The notes under the pieces were generated by a model, which was not told the DNA's origin, did no database searches, and was given only the letters and a program-made list of their open reading frames with translations. This document shows, piece by piece, positions 1 to 9,830 of a DNA stretch of 64,000 bases. The position numbers and the translations under genes are program-made. This DNA comes from Membranipora membranacea (taxonomy: Eukaryota; Bryozoa; Gymnolaemata; Cheilostomatida; Membraniporidae), in NCBI GenBank assembly GCA_914767715.1, contig OU612074.1, forward strand, positions 3,425,501 to 3,489,500, written 5' to 3'. The stretch's first letter is position 1; every line of letters begins with the position of its first letter.

Positions 1-1040
1 AGCATAAGCTGACCATAAATCTGATGAAATAAGCCAGCTCTCTGCACACCTTTAAATTTACTGTGAATAGCGGTGATAAGACCTCAATTGATGAGTCATT
101 GTTTTAGAACCAAGGTTGAGGTGCAAGCAGGATGCATCAATCAACCTTCTTCCCTGCAGAGTACGTGATGATTCTCCTTTCCTTTAGATTATGTTAATGA
201 CTTATTGATGGAATAAAAACAACACGGGCAGTTTATGCTTGGCTGGCTCACCATTCATGGGACGGTGAATTTTCACACGGCCAACAGACTTAATGCATAT
301 TAGGATGGATTTTATCTTGCAGGATATAGTAGGATATGTCAGTCTATCATTTAGTAGCAGTGTGGAAGCGGAGTTAGAGGTGGAATAAAATCCTGGAATA
401 ATAAAACAGTCAACTTTTATTTCTGAGGTAAAGATGCGTTACTAGACCAAGTTTGGTCCATTGGCCTGCATTCAAAGTCGCTCCTGATCCACTGGTCACG
501 CCGCGGCCTGCGGCGTGACCAATGGTTATGGGGCAACTGTAATTCAGGCAATTGGATTACACTTAAGGATCTAATGTGTTACACACGTATAACATATTGA
601 TACAAAGGTAACTTACACAATTTATCACGTTTTTATTTTATAATTTATACATTGGAAAATTGATTCAATTCTTTAATTGTGTCATCAGTTGCCAAATATA
701 TTTTTTTCTGGAACAGTAAATTGAGCTGAAGGTCTGAAGCATTGTTTTTGGAAATGCAATACATCATTCAAATTTAGTTTGGCAACCATCAAGGTGAACG
801 GTGAAAACAGGATATGTGATAGAAACTTTGATCACCTAATAGTTGTCATGCCGTCATGGTTTTATAGGACAGCTGTGTTGCGTAGATCCTTAGATCCTTA
901 GATCCGCAACCACCATACTAATTAACATTCATATTTAAGTTTTTTGTGTAATTTATGATAGATACTGCTAAATGTGACGTAGTCCGGGAAAGCCAGTAGA
1001 AATCAGCGGCACAGAAGATTACTGCTGCAAAGGCTGTGTA
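1..1040. other. Intergenic stretch with one MITE copy
   Basis: No coding exon is recognisable. The stretch holds MITE copy A (separate entry) and a short direct triplication of TTAGATCC near 885-905. The rest is unassigned AT-rich sequence. Confidence 0.5.
442..564. repeat. MITE-like palindromic repeat, copy A
   Basis: An imperfect palindrome of about 120 bp begins with TAGACCAAGTTTGGTCCA and has a GC-rich centre around CCACTGGTCACGCCGCGG. Its end is a diverged mirror of its start (CAGGCAATTGGATTA). The same structure recurs at 33088-33234, 34661-34779 and 46222-46334, which makes it a dispersed non-coding inverted-repeat family. No transposase is present in any copy. Confidence 0.7.
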
Positions 1041-1041
1041 C

Positions 1042-1080
1042 ATATATATAGGAGGTTATTAGACAGAGAAGTACAGTATC
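1042..1080 (+). promoter_or_regulatory. TATA-type core promoter of the cysteine-rich peptide gene
   Basis: A TATATATA stretch begins at about 1042. The expected start region, 25-35 bp downstream, reads AAGTACAGTATCC. The first in-frame ATG of the secreted peptide gene lies about 60 bp further on. The spacing is what a TATA promoter with a short 5' leader would give. The start site itself is inferred. Confidence 0.45.
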
Positions 1081-1132
1081 CTACATAGTAGAGCAGTAGA
1101 GGCAAAGGCGCACAGTTCATAACGAGATAAAA

Positions 1133-4110
1133 ATGGAGATGAAACTATTGGTTACTCTTTGCTTGATGACATTCCTGATGCTTAGTCTGACATCTTCTCT
1201 CACATACGGTGCTTCAATGGCGGTAAGTGGACAGATATCTACCTCTACAAATTTTTGGGCTGGGAAGCCAGCAAAGCTAACCTTTCGCTGTATGGTGTTG
1301 AGTAGAATCAGATCAAATGGATCACATCGTAGAAGTTTTTCAAGCCTGCACCCTTTGTACATTCTATTTTGAGCTCATAAACTGAAGTTTCAAGCGACTG
1401 CACAATATCAGCTCAAGCTGAATATATTTATGACCATAAAGACACTTGTTAGAACATAGTTTGTTTATGTCACCTGTTGCTGGGATTAACTACAGCCTTG
1501 CGAATCTCAAGTTGACAGAGATTGCCACATGAGTATGCATATTAAGATCGGATTTGAGTATTTTGTCAGATTTTGAGGACAAATTGCAGAATCATTGACT
1601 GGGTGAGACCTGAATAAAAACATTTTTTGCAGAGATCTGTGAACCATTGGCAACACTTACACATCATCGTGTTGATAGCCTGGTTAATCCTAGAACATGC
1701 TTGTTCTCTCTGTGAATGCGGGAACACCCAAAAAATGCCAGGGGCGCGGCGCCGACTTTTGCAATAGCACTCCGCCACCATAGAGGGAACAAACTTGTTC
1801 AACGTTGTTCCATAATTGGACCAGCTGTATTGTTAGACCTCGTAACTTGAAAAACAGTCGACCTGTAATTCTGAATCAAATTCATCAACACCAAAATTCA
1901 ACTAGGCAAGTTTAGTGGAAAATAAAAGGAGTGCTGGTGTGCTTTTTGCTGTGAAGAACTTGTAAAACAGCAGCTATGGCAATGTGATCAACAGAATTCT
2001 GTCAAATCGAATCGATTACCAGTACGGAAGTGCATTTTCTGACTACTATAATACATGGAAGTTTGCATGTCCTGATGGTAATATAAAGTCTTACGCCTAA
2101 CAACAGACTGAGATCCTGAACACGCAGGTAGCTAGCTGGAGACTATCCTGTCATCAACAACAAATTTTCTTGTCAAAAATATTCACTAATATTGTTTTAA
2201 ATCTCAAGCCATTCCAACATTGTCAGGAAACAATCGAATAGTTGGCGAAGTAGGCTTCTACTAGCCTAACCAAAAAAGCCAAGACCTGTGGCCACGTGAC
2301 AAGGTTAGTAGAAACCTACTTTGCCAACTTTTTGATTGTTTCTTGACGATGTTGGAATAGCCTGAGATCTAAAACAATATTGGGGGATACTTTTGACATA
2401 ATTCAGACAACATGGACAAAATGTAATAGACCTAATGCCATAAAAAAATTCCCATATTCGACAAAGGATGCGTCTTTGGCTTTTGAGGGTAATGTTATTC
2501 AGTTTTGATTTGTGCCGACCTACATTCATCACTTTGGCTTGCATTGAATTTGCAAAATAATGCCTGAAAATAAATAATTGACTCAATGAATTAATTACAG
2601 TCAGCAAAAATTTTCCATTTGCTTATAGTTTCTGATATTGTTAAATTTTGCTGGTGCAATTTATTTGTTACAAATGCGAGACTTTTTTCTCACAAGACAA
2701 ACAATTGAGGGGGCTCCTTTCGCACGAGGCTGTTTTCAATTTCTTTGGAGAATATTGTACTGAAGTTCTCAGCCTATTGGCCTAGGATCAAAGTGCCACT
2801 GCCAATGGCCGATTAGGAGGTCCACCATGGCCTCACCTCTAGGATGCATTGTAGTATACTAGGATGTATCACACTCTCAGTACGAGGACTCCGGGCAACT
2901 TTCTTTAGGGGCAGCCCACCCTCTGTTTTGTCATAAACAGGGCAATCTTCAATTTGAAAACTCATCATCAGAATAAATTCTTCAAAACAACCCATTGACT
3001 GGTCATCACACTGAACCTAAATCTGAAGAACTGAGCCAGCATTGGGCTAAAGTTTAGAAGGAAATAAAGGTGATCTTCTCTTCAATTTTCCTTCGAAATA
3101 ATGATATCTTCTCTTCAAGTTTCATTCAAACTGTCCAAAGCTTTTCTTCAACTTTAAAACTCACAATCTTCAGTGAAATAAGCAGGGAGCCCAATTATCA
3201 GAGTCATCAAATTACATCATCGTCTACCTTTCGATGTACGCATTACAGACGCTCAAATAAATCAGTTTTGCAATTTCCAGTGAACTCCCGTAACCACCGC
3301 TGATCCATTTCTTTTAAGTTAAGGGATTAGATAACCAAAGTTTTTGTTTTGATGTTTGAGCTGATTAGCAATTTTGTTTAGCTCCTGATACCTAGAAGTA
3401 TTTTTTAATCCTAATTAGATGAGGATACCCTGAGAGACGAAAGGCGATTAGCCTCTTGATAATATGGTGATGATGATTGATTTTGAGATAATCTGACATC
3501 GATTTCACTGTTCAGACAGGAATTAAGTACGATCAATCGATAGCAATGGAGGCAAACCTGAGAGAACTCTGTCTAAATGAACCATGTTAACACAAAGTGA
3601 AATAACTGTCATTCTTCAATGTCTAGCTGCAAACTAGTTGAAGCGCATAAACGTTGTCGGGATAGCTGGTAGTAGCATTTCGTTATCATCCACTTTCCCA
3701 ACCAGTGGTTGATAAGGAAAGTGGTGGATAATGTAATGCTACTTATAGCTATACACTATCTTGATTTGATATTACGTTATATTTTTAAATTATATAATGT
3801 GATCTATATATATATAATATTTTATATTTTTTTATTATATTATGTTATATATATATGTATCATTTTATATTATATTATATTATATTATATTATATGATGT
3901 TATATATATATATTTATATTTATATTATATTTGTTTCAGTCAAAATGCTGCCGTTACAGCAAGAGAAATGTGAAAAAATGCCGTAATTGCAGGACTGGGG
4001 AGACAACAGGTACTTGTGGCCAGTCTTCAGCTAATAATAACAGGCGTAAAAAATCGTGCTCCTTCAAACAAATATCGTACTGTGCAGATTATTGCAGGGT
4101 GAGCGTGTAA
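1133..4110 (+). CDS. Small secreted eight-cysteine peptide, two exons
   Basis: Exon 1 is 1133-1222 and exon 2 is 3940-4110. Exon 1 encodes about 30 residues: two charged N-terminal residues, a long Leu/Thr/Met-rich hydrophobic core and a small-residue end (TYGASMA), which is a typical signal peptide. It ends exactly at a GTAAGT donor in phase 0. Exon 2 follows a TTTGTTTCAG acceptor, is in phase, and encodes a basic 56-residue segment with eight cysteines spaced CC-x9-C-x2-C-x8-C-x15-C-x7-C-x3-C. It ends in TAA at 4108-4110. A GTGAGC donor-like site at 4099 just before the stop means a further exon is possible. The architecture is that of a secreted disulfide-rich peptide, such as a defence, signalling or venom type. 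I do not recognise the family, so function is not assigned. The 2.7-kb intron carries repeats. Confidence 0.6.
2188..2383. repeat. Hairpin-forming inverted repeat
   Basis: Arms of about 75-80 bp (2188-2265 and 2305-2383) are imperfect reverse complements around a loop of about 40 bp. Shared blocks include AATATTGTTTTA and CATTCCAACAT on the left arm and their complements on the right. It lies in the intron of the cysteine-rich peptide gene. No coding potential; probably a MITE or foldback remnant. Confidence 0.65.
2770..2930 (+). repeat. Dispersed repeat, first copy
   Basis: This segment contains CCTATTGGCCTAGGATCAAAG, AGGATGTATCACA and TTTAGGGGCAGCCC. It matches the reverse complement of 4621-4830. 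The two copies are therefore inverted relative to each other and flank exon 2 of the secreted peptide gene. Family unknown. Confidence 0.6.
3770..3931. repeat. AT-rich low-complexity tract
   Basis: Runs of TATAT, TTATAT and TATATTATAT motifs form a microsatellite-like block. It ends directly at the polypyrimidine tract and 3' splice site of exon 2 of the cysteine-rich peptide gene. Confidence 0.8.
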
Positions 4111-5500
4111 CAGCTACACAATAGCTTATGGGCGCTGTGTTATCAGCTCAAAACTTTCCTTATTATTGCAACAGTATTACCATCACAAACTTGTGCTTTG
4201 CTGACAGTTTTATCAGGTTTGACCAGTAGCAGTTTTTCAATTCCCATGAGGCAGACTCTATTTCATAGCCGATATCTTGTTCGGGGTAAGGAAAACAATT
4301 ATATTCGTATCAGAAATGTTGACCTTTTTCTTTTCGTATTGGGCTTTTTTCTCTCATATTATTCCCAGTTTTTTGCCTAAATGTTACAAATATTTTAATA
4401 TCATATATAAATATATTATAAAAAGCAACTCAGAACCACGGCTTTCCACTCTGATCACTAGTAGCTACATCTATGATGATATAACTTGAGATGGCTCATT
4501 TTAGGATTTAGGTTCTTACAAAATTTGTTCAAGTTTGTCATTTTTAAAGCGTATTTCTCTGGTGTAGGGACAATTTAGTTCCACCGCATGTCAATGCTGT
4601 TTAGTAAGAAACAGAATATTGGGCTGCCCCTAAAGAGGGACGCAAGGTGTCCTAAATCCTCATACTGAGAATGTGATACATCCTAGAAAACTAGAATGCA
4701 TTCTAGAGTTAAGGCCATAGAAGACCTCCGGAACTTGGGTATGTGCAGCAAGCTGCCAAAACTGTACTGGCACTAATCAGCCATTGGCAATGACACTTTG
4801 ATCTTAGCCAATAGGCCGAAAAGCATGTCAATGAGCTGGTCCTTGTATGTTTCCTGGAAAAGACCATTGGTGATGACCTTCTCTTATTTGAATCTTATAT
4901 AATTGCAATAAAGTGTGTAGTGAAATTGTGCTTTCATCCCTGCTGAAATGGAAAAGTTTCAATCAGTGTCTTTCTCTGTTTTTACTTCAATTAATACTGA
5001 TACCTTGGCATGTACTGATCCATATGGAACTTACAATCGGCATAAAATCTTATCCAGTTTTGAATATTTTGTATATGAAGATATCATGTGTGATTGGGAA
5101 TATATGGCTCTACATATCGGATATGATTTAAGCCATTTCCTTGCTGGTTGGAGGACATACCAGTCATTACTTTCAATTATCTGCCTTTATGACAGAGTAT
5201 ATGGTGTAATCTTTAACTAATCCTGCCCACTATTCCCAAGTTATCATCACCTCACCATTTTTATATTTTTCTGCTGGTTTTATGGTGCTGCCTAACAAAT
5301 TCAACAAAAAATAACATGGTACATTTTCTGGATGAGTAGATCATACACCACTGCTATCTAGTTTGAGATATTATCATTTTTAAGTTTTTAAGGCCAAGGT
5401 TTTCAAAAAAGCAAGCAGATAATTTCTCGGCCTATCGGCTATATATTAGCAAACTGAGTGTTCACGGCCCATTGGCTTTAGATTATTTGACCGCCCTATT
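4111..5500. other. Stretch without a recognised gene
   Basis: The stretch holds the second copy of the dispersed repeat (4621-4830), an AATAAA at 4903-4908 that could serve the upstream peptide gene, and a 90-codon ATG-started ORF at 4948-5220. That ORF is rich in Tyr, Asp and Trp but matches no family I know and has no visible splice partners. I would not call it a gene. Confidence 0.35.
4621..4830 (-). repeat. Dispersed repeat, second copy (inverted)
   Basis: This is the reverse complement of the repeat at 2770-2930, starting with GGGCTGCCCCTAAAGAGGG and ending with TTAGCCAATAGGCCG. It has an extra internal segment around CAGCAAGCTGCCAAAACTG that the first copy lacks. Confidence 0.6.
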
Positions 5501-5508
5501 CAACGGGT

Positions 5509-5912
5509 TGTTGGGCTGTTGGCCAGGAAGAATAACATGCCTGTGCCAAATCAGAAATGATAGCCAGCGCCGGGAATCGAACCTGGATCATTAGATCACA
5601 AGTCCTTACCCTTAACCAGCAGACAACTCCTATATATTATATATATTATGTTATATATTATAGCAGTTTGCTGCATGTTTTATAATGCAAATTATTATTG
5701 TTACTGCTGGGCTGTTGGCTGTTGGCTAGGATGAGTGGCTTGCCTGTGCCAAATCAGAAATGATAGCCGGCGCCGGGAATCGAACCTGGATCATTAGATC
5801 ACAAGTCCTTACCCTTAACCATTAGACAACTCCTATATATTGTATATATTATGTTATATATTATGGCAGTTTGCTGCTTGCTTTAGAAGGCAAATTATTA
5901 TTGTTACTGCTG
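5509..5912 (-). repeat. Tandem pair of tRNA-like modules (about 192-bp period)
   Basis: Two direct copies (about 5509-5700 and 5701-5912) each contain, on the minus strand, a tRNA-like block with an A-box-like TGGTTAAGGG and a B box GGTTCGATTCC (plus-strand positions about 5561-5635 and 5753-5834). Each is followed by an AT-rich TATATATTATG tail and a GTTACTGCTGGGCTGTTGG segment. The anticodon-like loop reads TTGTGAT, but the acceptor stem does not pair, so these are tRNA-derived repeat units and not functional tRNAs. Confidence 0.6.
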
Positions 5913-6340
5913 GGCTGTTGGGCTTTGAAAAGTGCTTTGTTTCTGTTTGTTGCAGTATATTGGGTTGGCTTTATATTGCGCAGCTGGTAGCTCACACACT
6001 GATAAGTCTGCTCAGTCTTATTTTTCAAACCCTACTTAAGAAAAGAGTGAAGTGCTAATAAATAACTAAACATAAGAGATATCAACCGTAATTCACGCTT
6101 ATCATGCATCTCTACACCATATATGGTACTATTATCGTGACGCAATGTACACTCTGTACACTCCTGAATGGTTTCACAATAATCCTTCCAAGCTTGCAAA
6201 CATTGATAACAAAATGAGCGTGATATTTCTATTCCACAAAAACGTGATGCCAGAAGAAAATGTGGGCTTATATGAAGGTATGTAGAGACAAAATTGAGTC
6301 ATACTAGTGTTAAAGAACAAACTGATCACGTTAATTTTTA

Positions 6341-6591
6341 GTCTCCTCTACCCTGATGTGATGTGATACCTTGTGAGAAACCTTGGAAGAAACCTTAGAA
6401 GAAACCTTGATGTGAATTAGTCTTTTCTGTGTTGGTACGGTCTGTGGACTGTATATACTGGTGTGGCACAGGAGCATTCGAGGACAGATGCCCTTCCCTA
6501 CACCACCTGATCCGTTTGAAATCGAACACGAGACGTCTCTCATTTGAAAGATCTATGCTCTACCCATTGCAACACCGCAACGACCTTCTCT
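6341..6591 (-). repeat. tRNA-derived SINE, family 1
   Basis: Read on the minus strand, a tRNA-like head (GCAATGGGTAGAGCAT, GTGTTCGATTTC) is followed by a body with CTCCTGTGCCACACCAG, ACAGACCGTACCAACA and a 3' part CATCAAGGTTTCT that is triplicated before GGTATCACATC. The same head, body and tail order occurs on the plus strand at 58566-58745, which identifies a dispersed SINE family. Confidence 0.65.
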
Positions 6592-6904
6592 AGGTAATTA
6601 AAGCAATGTCAACAAAAAATCTAATCAAGCTATGGCTATGCATTTTGTATTCGTAATATGACTTTTGTCTTTTCATAGTTTCTTTATCTCACTCGTTGCT
6701 ATGATTAACTGCAGCCTTTCAAATCTAGAGTTGCTGGAGATTATTGCACATATTGTGTTCAGGTTTCACCAATAAACCACTTACGCATCATTTGTTAGTA
6801 TATATTTTTAATTTTTAACTTTCTTTTCTGAGATGTTTACAAACATGAAAAGTTTTGCTAGGTGCATATTTTAGTATTGCTAAAAAGAATCCCCCTTAAG
6901 TAAG

Positions 6905-7136
6905 GTAACCATATCGTTTGATTTTTGTTGCTGTGATTCAAAGTTGAAATATGAAATTAGGATTCATATCAATATTTCGGTTTTCATCAATAAGAAAATC
7001 AAAAAACAAAAATTGACTCTGTTATCATATTTTGATTTGTTGTTTTGGAACAATAAACGAAAAACAAGTTGTTTTTATATATTTGAGCATCAGTGCGCTA
7101 AAGTGAAAAACAAACGATACTAAGTCCCCTTATAGG
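6905..7136. repeat. Solo end of the 7.1-9.4 kb foldback element
   Basis: About 230 bp here are a direct repeat of 9136-9364, sharing TATCAATATTTCGGTTTT, GAAAATCAAAAAACAAAAA and GCATCAGTGCGC. It ends in the same 20-bp terminus, so it looks like the right end of a second element abutting the first. Confidence 0.6.
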
Positions 7137-9364
7137 TATAAGGGGACTTAGTATCGTGTCGTGGTGTGTTACCGATGGTGTGCTCAGTGTGCTGCCGATA
7201 GTGTGCAGTGCGTTTATTTTAGTTTATTTTTTCAACTGATATCATGGTATTGATAAAATTGTATGCTTACAATGTTGGGTCAAAAATGACTGAGAACGGA
7301 GATTATTAAAATGAGTCATAAAAAAAGGAAAAAAGGATTTAGCACGTTTTTGGGACCTACGTAGTTTAGGTCTAAAAATAGTTGTGCAGCGAGATGACTA
7401 CATTCATTTCTGATAATACAATTTAGTCCAGTGGCAGCCTACCAAAAATGTGGCTAGAAACGCAACTTCATTTACAAAATTGGATGGATAAATTCTACGA
7501 GTGGATTCTAGGTTAGTTTTTCGAGGCCATCGCAATGGTGATGATGTAAATTACACAGTTGCACAATAGGCAGCTAATTGCCAAAAATGGCCAAAATCAC
7601 CGTTATGAGTTGGGCTACTCAAACTCTGCAATCACATTTATACATACCTTGGTCAGTTTTTTTGTATGATATCATCGTGATATCTCAAATATTGAGTGAA
7701 TGGCCAACCTTATAAAAAGTGATAACACCGCAAAAAGAGAAATTGATAAAAAAAATGATGCATTGGTTCAAAACATCCCAAACATGAAAGAGCATGTCAA
7801 TTCATTAGTGGATCTACAAGTTCAAATGGGTCTGCTATCATAAGTAGCCGAGACATGGCCAACAACGGTTGCAATACCCCTTATATCACCTGTATGTAAA
7901 CATCATTGAAAGGACCCTATTTTTTTAATTTTGCAGTCGCCTCGAAAACTGTCTTTGAATGTTCCTATCGACCTGATTTTTTTATTGTGGTTTCCTAGTG
8001 ACTCCATTAATAACCAAAAAGATTTTTTTCAGCACTACACACCTTTTCGATGATACTTGAAGGAGTTCACTTTTGCTTTACACTTTATATAACCTTATAA
8101 AGACGCTTTTTATGATACTATAAAGGAAACCTAAAATACGCACTATTTGAAAAACGACACACTCAGAGCATTAAACACTGGTGTTATGCAAGGGGAGGAT
8201 CAATACAAAATCGTTTCAATGATAGTTATACGCAAGTGATATAAGGGGCATTGCAAACGTTGTCGGTCATACCTCGGCTAGTTAAGATAGCAGACCCATG
8301 TAAAGTTGTAGATCCACTAATTGTGACATGCTCTTTCAGATTTTGGATAGTTTGAAACCATATCATCATTTTTTGATCACTTTCCCTTTTACCGGCAGTG
8401 TTTTTGGCAATTAGTGGCTTATTGTGCAACTTAGAGTAAGGTACAAAATTACCATTGCGATCAGCTTCAAAAACTTTACCAGAAACAACTGACAAACCTT
8501 ATCCATCCAAAATCGCAAATGGAAGTGATACGTTAGGAGGAGGCTGTCACCGAACTAATTAAAAAGAGGGTGTGTTTGATCAGCAGCTATTTCTACAAAA
8601 TGCCTCTTGCTCTGTTAAAAAAATCATAATGAGGATAAATTCAAAAACTCCACCCTTTCTTCATAACATAGGTTCGGTAAAATAGTGATGTGCTTCCGCT
8701 GATGTGCTGTCAATTGTACTCTCAGCATATATCCTCTGGTGGGTGTGCTGCCAATGAGCGGCAGCACACCTACCATCAGCAGCACACTGAGCACACCATC
8801 TGTAACACATCAGTGGCAGCACACCCACCAGAGGCAGCAAGCTTAGCGTACAATCGACATCAAACAAGCGGCAGCCACCAGGCGGCAGCCCAACAGCATC
8901 AGCAAAATTCTCTACCAAGCACCTGCGCCGAATACCTCACATCTTCACCCCAGCACTGTAACATACATTGTGTGGCACCCAATGCAGACAAGCCACACAG
9001 TAGTCTCTCATCGCAGCTGACTTGACTTGACAAATTATCTCAGCGTGCCAACCCCAGGCAGACATTCCATATTTGGCGGCAGCATCCGGTAGCGGCAAGA
9101 AATGCAAAACCCAGCAAATCCCCATGAGAAAAATAAGGATTAAGGCTACATTTGCAATGTTTGATTTTTGTGATTCAAAGTTAAAATATGAAAATAGGAT
9201 CCATATCAATATTTCGGTTTTAATCAATAGGAAAATCAAAAAACAAAAAATTGACTCGATCTTCATATTTTGATTTGTTGTTTTGGAACTGAAAACAAAT
9301 TGTATTTTGTTTTTTAGCATCAGTGCGCAAAATTGAAAATCAAACAATACTAAGTCCCCTTATA
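7137..9364. mobile_element. Foldback-type element with 20-bp terminal inverted repeats
   Basis: The left terminus TATAAGGGGACTTAGTATCG (7137-7156) is mirrored at 9345-9364 with one mismatch. Inside, further segments are inverted copies: about 7160-7215 against 8740-8815 (GTGTGCTCAGTGTGCTG type) and about 7480-7895 against 8228-8510. The element is therefore largely a long imperfect palindrome. No transposase is recognisable. At the left boundary two identical 20-bp termini meet head to head around a central GG (7115-7156), giving a perfect-arm palindrome. It is probably a non-autonomous DNA transposon. Confidence 0.55.
8226..8495 (-). pseudogene. Unidentified ORF inside the foldback element
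   Basis: An open frame of 89 codons starts without a convincing ATG context. Its last third (ending in NAPYITCV and a stop) is conserved, with substitutions, in the decayed mirror copy near 7830-7895 (ending NTPYITCM and a stop). Conservation of the reading frame in both arms suggests that it was once coding sequence of the parent element. I do not recognise the protein. The left-arm copy is interrupted by stops and an insertion. Confidence 0.35.
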
Positions 9365-9830
9365 CTCAAATCCTCTATATTATTGACGTATCAGATTGTA
9401 TAGTAAAAGGGGAAATAAAAAATTCCCTTTCTATGTGAATAGAGCGAAGTTTTGTTTGCCAACATAAATTTTTAATCAAAGATAGTTTGTTTGACAAGCT
9501 CAAATCCTCTATATTATTGACGTTTTAGGTTGTATAGTAAAAGGGGAAATAAAAAATTCCCTTTCTATGTGAATAGAGCGAAGTTTTGTTCGGAAACATA
9601 AGTTAGCTGCACTGAATAGTGATCCTAACATGGGATGAAGCTTTGCTATTGCTGCTATAAAGCACCTTTCCATATTTCAATACCCATTATATTATTTAAT
9701 TGATGGTTCATTTTACAAGCTCAAATCCTTTTGTTGAGGTGAAAGGCTCTATGGTAAGGGGAATTAAAAAACCCCCTTTTGATGAGGAGGGATCAAAGTT
9801 AACTTTGCTAACATTAGTTGGCGTTTACGT
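9365..9830 (+). repeat. Direct tandem repeats of about 136 bp, plus one diverged copy
   Basis: Two close copies (from about 9365 and about 9501) share CAAATCCTCTATATTATTGA, TATAGTAAAAGGGGAAAT and CTATGTGAATAGAGCGAAG. A third, more diverged copy begins near 9720 (TCAAATCCTTTTGTTGAGG, GGGGAATTAAAAAACCCCC). The array abuts the right end of the foldback element. Confidence 0.65.

Noticed and set aside
8661-9025. Overlapping ORFs of 85 and 111 codons on both strands
   Set aside because: The frames are created by CAGCAC/GTGTGCTGC-type internal repeats of the foldback element. The translations are low-complexity and no splice or promoter signals accompany them.
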